Positions 1-12,285 of a stretch of 64,000 nt of DNA are shown in pieces. Position numbers and translations under genes: made by a program. The stretch comes from Tenrec ecaudatus (lineage: Eukaryota > Chordata > Mammalia > Afrosoricida > Tenrecidae), in assembly GCF_050624435.1 (NCBI RefSeq), contig NC_134540.1, positions 22,842,001 through 22,906,000 of the forward strand, in the 5' to 3' direction. Position 1 is the stretch's first letter. Every line of letters begins with the position of its first letter. Under the pieces are notes generated by a model that saw nothing but the letters and a program-made list of their open reading frames with translations, searched no databases and was not told the DNA's origin.

Positions 1-254
1 GTCTTTGTACTGTGTAACACTTAATGAAGGGATCTTTATAAAACAGTTAACTGGGGGCCTTATTCTTCCCCTAAAACAGTTACAAAGTCATCATCTTCTA
101 GACGTTGAACATTGGTAGAACGAAAGTTATGATTTATCTATAGGAAGTGGATGATATACTTATAAATATAAAAGAAAAGTAAAAGTTTGATAAAGAATAT
201 ATTCTCCAAGATAAATCCTCGTTTCCAGAACAGTCAGAAGATCACCGTTCTCTC

Positions 255-462
255 AAAACAAAACAAAAACCTCACTGCCATCAAGTCAATGCTGACTCAT
301 AGCAACCCCCTGTGAGTTTCTGAGACTGTAACTGTTTACAGGAGTAGAAAGTCCAGTCTTTCTCCCTCAGAGCTGCCGGTGGTTCCCAACCGCTGAGCAT
401 GCTCTTCAGAGCCCAACGCGTAACCATGACCCACACCGCCAGATATATGTGTAAACCCATAC
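255..462 (-). repeat. AfroSINE
   Basis: Reverse of the tRNA-derived afrotherian SINE. It starts with the A-rich tail and 'cactgccatcaagtc', runs through 'gactcatagcaaccc', and ends at the complement of the tRNA-like head. Confidence 0.85.
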
Positions 463-659
463 TTCTTTATACTTACCTTCAAAATAGCACTTTGCTTTAT
501 TGTACCCTTTAGTGTTCATTGTCCTGAGTGCATGTGTGAGCATGAATATGTATATGTATATTGTATATCATTGCTAGATTATAAACTCATTGATAAGGCA
601 GATCAGTGCCATAACCCATTCATGCAAGGACAATAACTCCAATTTCTTGCATGCAAGAA

Positions 660-820
660 GCTCTGCTGAGACCTGTCCACCGTGATGACTGCTAGTATTT
701 GAAATCCCGGTGTTGTGTCTTCCAGCATCACAGCATCATATGAGCCACCACAGTGCGACAAACTGTCAGACAGATGCCGGAGAGTGTGGTGATCCCCGCC
801 CCTCAGCAACCCCTCCCTGG
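660..820. repeat. Possible diverged interspersed repeat
   Basis: The segment with 'tccagcatcacagca' and 'cgacaaactgtcagacag' resembles a sequence I associate with afrotherian interspersed repeats, but I cannot assign a family. The short opposing open frames here are not convincing genes. Confidence 0.3.
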
Positions 821-1094
821 AAGCAGAGTCGATTGACAAAAATTATAACAGGAGAGAGAACCAACTACCATACTACCATGAAAGACCCAAAAGATCAGAG
901 TCACAGAAACTGGTAGAGGATGGAAACTAGGGGTGACAGAAGATTCTGAAAGGGACTTTAAAATACATTTGTTAAGCGTGTTTAAAGGGTTAAGAAAAGA
1001 ATAAAATCCATAAGATCAATGAAAATAGGCAATCTTTGAATGATATTTTGTGACAGGCACAGAGCTGGGCACTGTTGGTAAGAAAGATGAAGAA

Positions 1095-1465
1095 TGAAAT
1101 AAATCAAAACCACGACGAGATACCACTAACCCCCACCCGAACGGCTAGGATGAAAATATACAGAGCGAAAGCAGCAGGCATGGGTGAGACCGCGGAAGCC
1201 CGAGCCCTCGTCTGTTGCCCATGAGAACACAAAACGCTGTGTGTGCCAGGCTGGGTAGATCTGCAGAGACAGTAACTGGATTGATCATTGCCTAGTGACC
1301 CGGCGTGGGAGGATGCGGGCCAATGGGAGGTAACAACAAGTCCCGGAAGAAAATATTCTGAAATAGATGGTGGTGGTGATGGCACAAATCTCCTTCATCG
1401 GATTGCTCAGTGAAGCTGCATGATGTGTGAAGTATAGGCGAAGACAACTATTTTAAAAAACAAGA
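1095..1465 (+). repeat. L1-A (old LINE-1) 3' fragment
   Basis: Starts with a piece like the L1 ORF2 end (complement-free match to 'aaaaccacgacgagatacc') and continues into the L1-A tail: 'gagacagtaactggattgat', 'gaaaatattctgaaatagat', 'gtggtgatgg'. Many substitutions; no usable frame. Confidence 0.65.
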
Positions 1466-1699
1466 CGACAATTGCTAGAAAAGAGGAAACACCCAGGCCT
1501 CAAACTGTCGGGGAAGGAGGGAAGACCGGGAGGAAAGTCGGGGAAAGCAAGACTTGAAGGCACGTAAAGAGATCAAGAAAAGAAATACTGTTGCCGGCGA
1601 ATCGACGTGGGGGGTGTGAAAGTGCCATCGCCGCGCTCACAGTAAGCAGGCAAATGTGCGTCCTGGCTCCTGCAGTTTAGCAACGGTTTCCAGGCTGTC

Positions 1700-1835
1700 A
1701 TTTACCTCGCCGTCTGACCGGTCCATTCCCGTATCTGACAAATGGGGATCAAAATGCCTGGTGCGCAGGTTTTGTCAGAACCCAATGAGTTCATTTCTGC
1801 GGCGCGCCGAGCCGGGCACATGACAGGGAGTCAAC
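1700..1835 (+). repeat. MIR SINE
   Basis: Matches the middle and 3' part of mammalian MIR: 'caaatggggatcaaaatgcc', a degenerate 'cctggcacatag' region, then 'gagtcaacaaatgcc'. Ancient and diverged. Confidence 0.6.
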
Positions 1836-3221
1836 AAATGCCAGACACACACGTGTGTATCCCTCCATCTACTGCTGTGAAAATCGAGGGAAAGTTAATT
1901 ATAGCCTTCTAGTATCTGAAGGGTTTGAAACAAAAGATGATAACTGTTTTCCATCTTCACAGAAGAGATAAGCAACAAAATACAATGTCTTAGAGTGGAT
2001 GTAAACTCATAGGTGGGGGGATTCACTGATATGAGCGTTGAACATAGGACTCCGTATAAGAGCGTTGGAGGGGGCAGGGGGCGGGGGTGTCAGGGTGGGA
2101 GGGGGGGTGTTAAAAGAGAAGTGCTGTTATCTGTTTACACACATTTTAGCCAGGGCCTTCAGTGCGGAAAGGGGGGTCTTCTAGCACTAAAATGATAGGA
2201 TGCTGTGAAGATGTAAGTTGGCATTTGCCAAAAAAACTTCCTTCTGTGTGGCCCTTTTTTTATCCAATAAAGATTACCTGTTCCCCTCTGGCTGCCAAAT
2301 GCATCCCAAATGTAGTCCGTGTGGAATGTGTAAAGAGAACGGAAGCTGTAGAAAGAACGGCTCGTGTGCTCATCATTTGTGCTTGAGTGTCAGGCCCAGC
2401 CAAGGTTTTGAAGTTGTTTTTAAGGTTTTCGGCTCAGCTGTGTTTCCGTTTGAAACTTCTCTTCCAAAGCCTCAGAAATGAACGGCAAGAATCTTCTTCC
2501 TCGAGCATTTTCTGTTCTCCTTATTAAACAATCATTAGCAATATCAACTTGAGTCAAAGTTAACTGATAACATCCTGGGTTTCTGGGGTAGCCACAAAAT
2601 CGACAGCCACCTCCCATCTAATGTTTCCCACATCTTTTCCAACGGATCTCAATCCAGCCAGCAGAACTGAATTACATCTGGTAAAAACCACAGCCCCAAC
2701 ATCATCTGCCGGTCCTCAGCCCTTCCAAACACCCGGTGAAAACGAAGGTGCTCAACTTGCAGCGTCCCACCCGGGGAGCCAGGCGGAATGTCCATCAAGT
2801 ATCCCTGGTATTTAAATTCCGGGCACGAGGCTCCTCAGTAACTCATTTGCCTGTGATATAAATCTTCCCACTTTGAGTTCTCAGAGCCCCCAACATAATG
2901 TGCATCCTGCCAGCAGCCTCCCTTATCTGAATCTCTTCTCCCTTCCTGCGGCTGCTCAAGCCCGGCTGGACCCATTTATTTATTTTGCTTTGAATCTTTG
3001 GTTGATGCCATTTGTTTTCAGTAATGGAAGGCATGTTGAAACCGAAGGACAGAGATTTTGTGGGCATTTTGGGGGGTAATGTTTTAGGTTACAAAAGAAA
3101 CTCCCGTCTCAAACATAATGTAAGGACGACATTGATTCGGTCTTCAAGAGACATAGACAACACAAATACCCGGACACGTCCTCTGGCCGAGAGATCAAAA
3201 TGGCATTAGATGCTCACCCTC
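1836..3221. other. Intergenic, no gene recognised
   Basis: Contains a G-rich tract at 2067-2108 (runs of 4-7 G). Short open frames at 2013-2617 on both strands share no motif with any family I know. No repeat recognised. Confidence 0.5.
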
Positions 3222-3524
3222 AAGAAGCGATCGCCGAAGATGTAGGTGCAACCGTAAAGAGTGGTGAGGAAACTAGATGGTGCCTGGCTGTCAGAAGGAA
3301 CAGTGTCGGCTTTCCTTCAAATAAGCAACAGGCTAAGGGAGGGGTCAACTAAATACACGCGGAAGACACACACCAGCCTGCGTGCTCCAAGGGTAACAAG
3401 TAATGCAATCTAAATCCGAAGGAGGGAATTGTATCAGAGCTTAAATTGCGAACAGAAGGCTATGAATGCCAGGGAAGCCCACAATCCACTGCAGGGTTCA
3501 CACATGGATTAAGCAGCCAATGAA

Positions 3525-3745
3525 CGGGGGGTACCAGCGTTCCATAATTGAACGGGTCCAAGGGGCAGTTTTGTATTTGAGGGGCAAAATTAAAGAGACA
3601 TCAGACAATGGGGCCTGATTGCCTTCGATGGCTGGCAACCTTCAGGCAGATCACCTTTAAGCCGTTGACCTCCAAGTGTATAGTCAGTGCCTATATGATG
3701 GGGGGGAGGGGGGCAACCTGGAGAATAACTTTCCTGTGTCCCACA
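3525..3745. mobile_element. Unassigned 221-bp insert inside L1-A
   Basis: Other L1-A copies run straight from 'cacatggattaag...gaac' to 'ctctgatc'. Here about 221 bp intervene, flanked by 'aatgaa' on both sides (3519-3524 and 3746-3751). No terminal inverted repeat or poly(A) is visible. Confidence 0.4.
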
Positions 3746-4195
3746 AATGAATACCTTCTGATCATCATTGATAAATGTGAATAGCCTTGTTATCTGGTAG
3801 AGTGCTGAAAAGTCGATTATGGCAGATACGGGTAGGTTACAATGTAAACTTTTATCATTTGATCTCCCTTTTGACCCATTCTAAAGTTGTTTCAGTTAAA
3901 AAAAATGAAGGGGGAAATACAGGTGGATTGAGCCTCTGGTGAAGCTCCTCTGACCGTGGACTTGGATGTGAATGGCCTTACTATCTTGCAGAATGCCTTG
4001 GAATGTGGATTATTGCAGTGCGGTGAGGTTAAAATGTAACACCTTATCATTTTGATCGATTGTAAATTTGTTCTAGTTTTAATATTTTTGGCTTTCTTTT
4101 CAACTGTGGTTTTTATCTTATTTTATTATTGTTGTTAGATTTCCTGTTTGGGTTTTGTTGTGTGCCTTTAAAACATTTTTCTGTATATGAAATCC

Positions 4196-4364
4196 CCTAC
4201 ACCCCCCTCCCCAAAACACAAATTCACTGCCATTGAATCAATACTGACTCCAGTGACCCCCTGTAGATACACTGTAATGACTTATAGGAATAAAAAGGGT
4301 TTCAAACTTCAAACCTTGCAGATCCAAGCCCAACACGTAACCATCACACCACAAGGGCTCCTAG
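4196..4364 (-). repeat. AfroSINE with 11-bp target-site duplication
   Basis: Starts at the A-rich tail side, 'cactgccattgaatcaatac', and ends 'cacaagggctcc'. The flanks 'atatgaaatcc' at 4185-4195 and 4365-4375 are identical, so the insertion into the L1-A tail is defined to the base. Confidence 0.88.
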
Positions 4365-4600
4365 ATATGAAATCCAGAATAGGTAAATCTATAGAGACAG
4401 TACTGGATTCATGATTCCTTGGGGCTATGGCAGGAGAGGTTGGGAGAAATGGGGAGCTAATAAAGAGTACAAGTATGAAGAAAATGTTCTCAAATTGATT
4501 GTGATGATGATTGGGCAACTTGTCTTGATGTGATTGAACTACTGAATTATATTGAACTACGGAATTGTATGTATTACATGTCAATAAAACTTAAAAAACA

Positions 4601-5587
4601 ACTCAGATGCACAGTATTTCTAATAACAAGCAAAAAATGAGAAAAAAATGGCATGCAAAGTTTCCAATCAGAAAGTTTGATAAATAGGGTATGGACCAAA
4701 GAGAATTATCACAAAGTCATGGCTGGTGGAAGATCAATAGATCACAGTTTCAGATGGAACTACAGAGGCAAGAATGGGATCAGGATTAGGATGTGTACAT
4801 TGTTAGACTGAAGGGTTTATCAGATTGGTGCAGAGATGCTTTGACCTAGGTAGTCAAGGTTAGACTGATAAGGCAAGACCCTGGTACAGTCCTCAGTAAG
4901 GTGACTCCCATCAAGGACATACCGGGGCACGCCCCTAAGAGAGAAACTGCCCCTCCCTGGGTTGACTATAGAGGGATGGGGGTCATCTACTTTCCAAGCA
5001 CTCAGCCTGAGGGCAAGATTATCTACATCCTTGGATAATGATCAGAAAGAAGTCAGTGGAGCCTTACCCTACTTGGAGACTGTCACTGCCATTTATCTAG
5101 AGCCTTTTGCAAACCTGGGTGCTCAAGACTTAGTAGGACTGAATACAGTAATATGGATTTTGACACAATTATATGGGATGTAGTATCCTCAACTGGACTC
5201 TGGTTGTACGGCTCTGGGAGGATGAGACTCATTTCTTCAGATTGAAGCAGTTACACAGGTCCCTGCCAGGGGCCCATAACTGTGAGAGCAGCTTCTCAAG
5301 AAACCTGAGCGGTCACTAATATGATGGGAAATATATGTGCCACAAGCCACAAAAAGGTTGATATTGACCCTAACTGTTGGCTCTCTAATAGCAGTCAGGA
5401 AGGAGCTGCTCCATGGTTATGTATTTGACTGTGGAAGAAAGGCCTGGCAGTGAGTTCGAGAAAGGTAACAGCCAGGGACCCCCACCCCACTCCATCCTGC
5501 AAATTGACTCCAAGAAAGGTCTGTGAGTTGATTCAATGCCACGCAATAATGGCATATTAGACATTGGGAGTAGTCTCTGGATAGAGA
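4601..5587. other. Intergenic, no gene recognised
   Basis: Mixed sequence with short open frames of at most 94 codons. None shows a known motif. It could hold a decayed retroelement body, but I cannot match it. Confidence 0.4.
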
Positions 5588-5742
5588 AAGGAACCCTGGT
5601 GGCGTAATGGGTTACATATTGGGCTGCAAACCACAATATCAGCAGTTCAAAACCCACCAGCAGCTCCAAAAAAGATCAAGCTTTCTACTCCCTTTCAGAG
5701 TTACAGTCTTGGGAACCCACTCTATACCTTAAACAGAAACTA
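5588..5742 (+). repeat. AfroSINE
   Basis: Forward copy with the tRNA-like head 'accctggtggcgtaatggg', 'cagcagttcaaaacccacc' and 'actccctttcagagttaca'. The 3' third is lost. Confidence 0.85.
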
Positions 5743-6044
5743 TCCCCTGAGGTCACATTTTAGAAGTTACAGATTGACCTACAAAATAAAGGATATTATC
5801 CGTGAGTCCAGGGCTCCGTTGAAACACCATTTATAAGAGGCCAGAAGGTCAATAATTACCCTACAACCAAGATGAGAAGGGAGGGAGGACAATGAACTAG
5901 AATATCGGAACACAAGGAGAATGCTGACCATTTGTGAAAAAATAACTCACATCACTGAGCAACTTGAAGGGAAATTGTCACCTGAGAACCTAATTTGCGG
6001 CGTAAACATTCACCAACAACACAACAGGGATATTTTTAAAGGTT

Positions 6045-6192
6045 CCAGTTTACCCAGAGTTGCTTGGAAGATAGACCTGACCATCTACTTCTGAAATATC
6101 AGCCACTGCAGATCCTACAGAGCACAATTCTACACTGACATGCGTGAAAGTCATCCCAGTGGCAGGACGGTGGCCTTAACAACCAATGGCTT
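6045..6192 (+). repeat. AfroSINE-related SINE, second type, 3' part
   Basis: Matches the second SINE type seen at 17.4 and 20.6 kb: a 'ggaagaaaggcctgg'-like stretch, 'tctacttctgaaatatcagcc', 'agagcacaattctac'. 5' end diverged. Confidence 0.6.
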
Positions 6193-6965
6193 TTAACAGT
6201 TAGTAGGATAGCCCTCCTTCCGCAGCCCACCTGTTGACGGCCCCCTGGAATTTCTGATCCTGGAATCACTGTGGCTATGAAGGACATTTCTAAGCCAGCA
6301 TCTAGCAAATATGTTCTGCACAACACCAGTGCAGGAGCATGATCTTCACATTGCACTTTCCGTACACGAGGGAGATTCCGATATCCTGCAGGAACACACG
6401 GACAACCAAAGGGGACCTGATTTCCTCCGTTGAGGTTCTGTGTGTAACTTAGAGGGCTGTGTTTGCATCAAAATACCAGCCTCTCCCTTTACCATGTGAG
6501 TCTCTTCCATCCAAACAGAGGTTTAGGATTCACACTGGGCTCACATGATAACCCTGCCATATTACATTCCTGTGACCTTGGCAGGTTGCACGGCTCCTCA
6601 CTCAACAGTTTGCATATCAGAAGGTCATCCTGACACAATGCAATGTTGGTATCTCTAGGCGTGTTGTGAAAACAAGAGGCATGCCCAGCATAGGGTGAGT
6701 CTTTCTCATTAAAAGCCCTATATAATCATTGCCCTTGAGCTGGGTGCACTCCTTTAGGAATGTTCTACTCAGGATCCGATTGACAACAGCAACTCAAAAG
6801 ATTAGATAAGAAACCCCCCTCAGAACCTATGTGCATCACGTTCATAGAGAAAGGGCAACTCCAAGAAAGAGGGTGAAAATGAAAGGCGAACATTATCCCC
6901 ATCACTAAATGGAGGGATTTGTTCCCTTGGTGGATAGCCTACCGTGTTTCTTCTCGGTATAGTGT
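6193..6965. other. Intergenic, no gene recognised
   Basis: No repeat or coding signature recognised. Open frames are short. Confidence 0.45.
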
Positions 6966-8075
6966 ACATATTTTTAAGAAATTTTACTGGGAGCTTATAC
7001 AACTCTTATCACAATCCATACATACATCCATTTTGTCAAGCACATTTATACATTTGTTGCCATCATCATTTTCAAAATATTTTCTTTCTACTTGAGACCT
7101 TGGTATCAGCCCCTCATTATTTTTTTCTCTCCCTCCCCACTCTCCCTTCCTCAAGACCCCTTGATAATTTATAAATTATTATTTCATGACTTACACTGAC
7201 GGAGGTCTCCCTTCACCCACTTTTCTGTTGTCCATCCCCCCGGCAGAGGGTTATATGTAGATCATTGTGATGGTTCCCCCTTCCCTAACCCCCGCCCCCA
7301 CCTTCCACTTCCCCTCCTGGCATCACTACTCGCATTATTGGTCCTGGGGTTTTATCTGCCCTGGATTCCCTCTGTTTCCAGCTCTTATCTGTACCTGTGT
7401 ACATGCTTTGGTCTAGCCGGATTTGTAAGGTGGAATTGGGATCATGATAGTTGGGGGCAGGAGGAAAAAACATTAAAGAACTAGAGGAAAGTTGTATGTT
7501 TCATCAGTGCCATACTGAACCCTAACTGGCTCGTCTCTTCCTTGTGACTCTTCTGTGAGGGGATGTCTAATTGTCTACAGATGGGCTTTGGGTCTCCACT
7601 CTGCACTCCCCCTCATTCACATTGATGCGATTTTTTTCTTCTGGGTCTTTGATGCCTGATATCTGATCCCATTAACACGTCGTGATCACACAGGCTGGTG
7701 TGCTTCTTCCCTGTGGACTTTTTTGCTCCACAGCTAGATGGCCGCTTGTTTAACTTCAGGTCTTTAAGAACCCAGATGCTATATCTTTTGATTGGCTTAT
7801 GCACCCATTTTGTCTTCAGAGATTGGTGTCAGGGAAGGTGAGTATCATGGAATGCCAGATTCTTATAACAAAGTGTTCTTGCACTGAGGGAATACTTGAG
7901 TGGAGGCCCAATGTCCTTCTGCTACCTTAATACTTAACAAATAAATATATCTACATAGATCTATTTCCCTATCATTACATATAAATATATTTACATATGT
8001 ATATCCCTGTATTTAGACCTCTATAAAAGTCCTTTGCTTCCAAGCTCTTTCCTCTATTTCCTTTTACTTTCCTCT
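6966..8075 (-). repeat. L1-B 3' UTR copy (single-module form)
   Basis: Reverse copy starting at the tail ('ttttactgggagcttataca'), then 'tataaattattatttcatga', 'acttttctgttgtccatcc', one copy of the module with 'caggctggtgtgcttcttcc', and the head at 'ctctttcctctatttcc'. It aligns along its whole length with 38058-39177. Confidence 0.9.
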
Positions 8076-8870
8076 TGTCCCAGTATCATGTTCAGCCTTC
8101 ATTTGGGTTTCAGTAATTCCTCTCAGCTACATTGCCCTTGATCATGCTCACCAGGCATCGTATACTCTCCTCGCCATCGATTTTAGATTATTTGTTGTTC
8201 CTTTGTCCCTGGGTTGGTTGACAACCTCCTTTCTTTCCCCCACCTCCCCCTCTCCCATGTGTCCCCAGAACCTTCGGCCCTGTTTTTTTCTCCTCTGGTA
8301 TTGCTTATCTGGCCTATCTTATCAAAAGAGACATGCAGAGATAATAATAATATGCACAAAAACAAAACAGAGCAAAACAAAACAACAAAACCAATGGCAA
8401 CACAAAGAAAAGCCTATAAATACTTCTAGGTCTGTTTGCTGACCTTTAGGAGCATTTTCCAGTCAAGCGTGATGGTGTCCCCAAAGTCTATTTTTTGGTA
8501 TTCCCCAGGGACTTCATTGCTTTGCTCCCCTTGCTGCCCTGTTGCACACCTGTAGTGTTTTCGCAGTGGTGTGGTGAGATCAGGGCTGGCACAATTCCCA
8601 CACTATGTCTCCAGTGTTGTCCCCCCTAGCACTATGGGTCAGTGAGGGACATCGTGCATCATGGTGGGGCCGGCCCTGTGGTCCTCTCTGTGCACTGGCT
8701 GCTCTGAGCAGGAATATCATCCTTGGAGCTTGGTGGGCCAGGATGTGTTCCACTCTCGCCTTCTCTCTTTGTTTGCTCCTGTGTGCTCTGATCAGATGCG
8801 CCCCTCTCCCTGAGCTGTAGTTTCATTGCTGTCCTCTGAAGTGAATTCTTCTGGGGGCAGAGCACGGGTG
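8076..8870 (-). repeat. Probable 5' extension of the same L1-B copy
   Basis: The sequence runs on without a break past the point where three other L1-B copies stop. It includes an A/C-rich stretch (8350-8400) and no LINE protein homology that I can see. It is single-copy in this window, so membership in L1-B is inferred from continuity. Confidence 0.4.
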
Positions 8871-10059
8871 GGGGGCGGGGCGGTCCCACCTAGTTGTGAT
8901 TGGGGCCGGCCCTGTGTGTTTTTTAAGTCCCATTTTTTCATCACTTCTCTCTATTTCTACTACAAACCTTCTAGATGAAGGGCCGCCCTCTGGGGTACTA
9001 TTAACAGAGCACAGCTTTAGATCTCCTCTGGACTCAGGGATTCCTGCCTACAGTTGTCGAGTATTCCATCAAAAATTGAACTTCTACCAAACCGCGAGGT
9101 TCTGTGATCTCAAATAAAAAGAAGCTAATCATATTGTGTCCAAACTCTGTTGCCTGCTTACCAAAGTCCTCAGAATCCTGTGAGATTTCTCCCACTTGGT
9201 AGCTACCAAAGGCCCCCTTACCTGAAAAGATTTGGCCTCTTCCATGCAAATGAGTATTGGTCCCGTGGAACACACACTCCCTTTAATTCACCTCAAGCAC
9301 AGCTTCCCTTGACACTGCCAGTTCACAGGGATCCATCTTCTCGGTTTCCTGAGGTCTGTTCCACACAATTTAGCCTTTATTTATAAGCTGTCTTCCATGG
9401 CCCACTAATTGTTTCCTGTATCTTAGTTGCATCTTCTCAAATTGGCTGTTAAGAACTTGAGGGTAGGAACCATATCGTACAAATTTCATTTGAATAGCCC
9501 CCGGTAGGCTCAGGGCTGGGGCACTTGGTTCACATTTGCCTTGTAGCTGAAAGTTAGCCTAGCCAGACGGCCAAGCAGTTCTCAGAGGGCTTGCAGGAAA
9601 TTGGTGTGCACACACCTGAAAGGCCTCAGGATACCCTGTGCTTGGGCGAAGTGCTGCCTTTTATTTGGAGTTGAGGATCCTTTCCCCATTGGCTAATTCT
9701 CCCCACGCCTTGACAAATTCTCCACACATCAAACTGGGGGCTTAAAAACAGTGCTTCCACATTGCTTTTCCCCAGAGACTTGCTTATAAATATTTCAGAG
9801 AGATGAATAGCCTGACTCTGTTTCTCCCAGCTGCTCTTTTGTCCTGGGAAGTTTATGCAAATGATGCAAGGAGTCAGTGGGAGACTTAATTGCTCTCCAG
9901 TGAAAACCCAGACTGCCTGTTACCATCTGTTCCTTCAAGGAGTTGGCCTGGACACATAGAAACCTACTGTAAAGCTGTAACCCCAAAGGTGCCGTCTTGG
10001 GGATCCTTGGATGAAAGGGAGCCGACAGGTCCAAGGCACTATTATTATTGTCATAAGTA
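8871..10059. other. Intergenic; short octamer/CEBP-like site, no gene
   Basis: No gene recognised. ATGCAAAT (9855-9862) directly overlaps TGATGCAA (9862-9869). A weak L2-like phrase ('aacttgagggtaggaacc') lies near 9450. Confidence 0.4.
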
Positions 10060-10312
10060 ATGGTGCTTTCTATTTTATTAAAGGGACTTCAAGTAGTTTT
10101 GTAAACATTGACTAATTAATCCTCAGGTTAAAAAAAAAACCTTGTGAAATAATTAGAAGGAAGATATGATTATCCCTAGTATGTGGCAAGGGGGGGCGAA
10201 GATACCTATGAATTCATTGACTTCCCCAAAGTCACATGTCAGAGTTAGAAACAGAACCCAGGTCTCCTGATGCCCCACTTTGAACAGGCTACACTGCCTC
10301 CTGTGATGTGTA
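10060..10312 (-). repeat. MIR SINE
   Basis: Reverse MIR: a 'tatgattatcc' region, 'cttccccaaagtcacatg', then 'acagaacccaggtctcctg' and the end 'actgcctcc'. Confidence 0.6.
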
Positions 10313-12285
10313 TTAAAAAAAAAGAAAATTAAGTGTGATTTACGACATCAAAATAAAGCTTGGGGGAACAAAAGGACATCTAACCCTTTCAGTACTTGTC
10401 ATGTAATAAAATAGCAGACGTGGGAAAAGGGGGGAAACGACATCTTGAAGGAAAGATGTGTGGGTAGAGCAGTTTAATACATGCAGCGCTTTAATCAAAA
10501 CTTTCCAAAAGGACCGAGCGACTCTTTTAGGAATCTGATATGTAATCATTGCTGTTCTAATGGATTAAAACAAAGAGGTGTAATCCACCAAGTTTTAAAC
10601 AGAAACTAGTCCAACAAGTTCTATCCTTTATTTTTGAACTCTATTTCCTTATTTTTCCCTGTTCTTAAGCACATTTCCAACGTTTCTCTAGGTGATGCAA
10701 ATGTCACACGCAGGAACTAAATATTACTCTTCAGATAACTTGCATTCCTCCCGATCCAAAGGCGTAGTTTAATATTAATGTAATTCAAAAAATTGACAAG
10801 GAACCGTCTCCAAGGAAACCGGGTGGAGGAAGGCAAGGGAGATAGGAACCTGTGATTTGTTTAATAATTAGACACTCTGCCATTTTGTCCCTCGCCCAAG
10901 AACAGCCACAAAGAACCTGCAGTAGCTACCGGAGAGAAGCCCAGAGAGGCAGCACATCTTAACCAGTGTCCAACCCATCCCCATATTCCTCAGGTAATTT
11001 TTTGTTCCCAAACCATTTACTTATAATCCTGTTCCTTGATCTGTGCCCTCATGAGTCTGTGTACAACAGCTCAGCCATACAAACGAGTTTTTCTAAAAAG
11101 CCCCCGTCAGAAAGTGAGGCTGTAGGAAAAGTCCAGGGAAGTCACCAGCTACCCATGAAGGATGAGGCACCCCCCAGAGCGTCTTCCGGCCATGATTACA
11201 CTTCCATCCGAGAAGAAAAAGTCGACCATTTGTTGGGATTGACCCATGGTGTCCCTATTTAGACCTTTCTGCGGTGCCTGCCTTTACCACCAGGCACTGT
11301 ATGCTCTGCAGCAGGGAGTATTGGGAAACAAAATGGCAGCCAATTGGATCAAGAGGTCCTGGTGGCCTTGTTCCCCAAAGAATCGGACAAAGAACAGGAC
11401 CTGGGAACTTTCCACTTACCTATCAGAGTGCGGTGGACAATTTACCATATCCCATTGTGCGCATGCCTCTGTTTGTAAAAGAATCTAAGCGATACTCTTA
11501 GCAATTAAAATACTGTAAGGCATTGTGGACTGACTTGTTCGAAGCACTTGAGGAAGAAGAAACATACCAGGAAAAACAGGCAGGTGGTTATTAGCAACAC
11601 ATACGTGATCCTCTTGGACTCTTTGACAATACGCCTTGTAGTAGACCTTCCACCGCCAATATTAGGAGAGCCAGGTGTCCTTCCAGAACATTTTCCAGCC
11701 TACAAAATGCACGAGAGCCTAAGAAAGGGAAGTGAGAAAATCTACTGCTTAAAAGAAGCACATTTGAAGAAATGATAACATTCCAATTTGAAAATAAAAT
11801 TTTGGTACCGCAGGCTTATCTGTGCAAATTCCCACTCATTGCTGATTTTTTAAAAAGCAGCCTGTTGGACAACTTCTTAGTGTAGCTATCAATCATCTGA
11901 CTATAAGAAGAGTTTGCATTCATAATAGCTAGATGCTAAAATAAATACGAGTTACTGTAACTAATGCAATCAACAATCGGAAGTTAGAGGTCAGCATAGG
12001 AACCATCGAACTATGAATAGGTTGTAATTTTTCTGATTAACAAATGTTCTCCTTGTCATATGAAGTGAAGAGCTGCTCAGGTGAATTTAGAATGTATATG
12101 TTTACACTGGAGAGATCTGTGTGAACTGAGAAACCCATGAGCCTATAAGTTTGCATCCATCCAGCTCTGGTCTCAGAAAGCATTTCTCTATATGGTATTT
12201 AATTGGAAAAATGTGCGCGTGACCGTGATTCATGGACTCCCAACAGAGATCATCTAAAACCCCAACCCTACTGTTTGAAGCAGTG
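10313..12285. other. Intergenic, unrecognised, several open frames
   Basis: About 2 kb with little recognised repeat. Open frames of 75-98 codons at 10966-11262, 11246-11501 and 11548-11775 follow each other on plus in different frames, with no intron-like spacing and no motif I know. A decayed retrocopy is possible, but I cannot name a parent gene. Confidence 0.35.

Larger units (their letters stand above)
3222..4600 (+). repeat. L1-A 3' UTR copy, interrupted twice
   Basis: Aligns by eye with the copies at 23.0 and 32.9 kb: 'gaaactagatggtgcctggc', 'gtatcagagcttaaatt', 'cacatggattaag', 'tcattatggcagat'-type modules, and the tail 'tctatagagacagtactgg' ... 'caataaaactt'. It is broken by a 221-bp unassigned insert (3525-3745) and by an AfroSINE (4196-4364). 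Confidence 0.8.
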
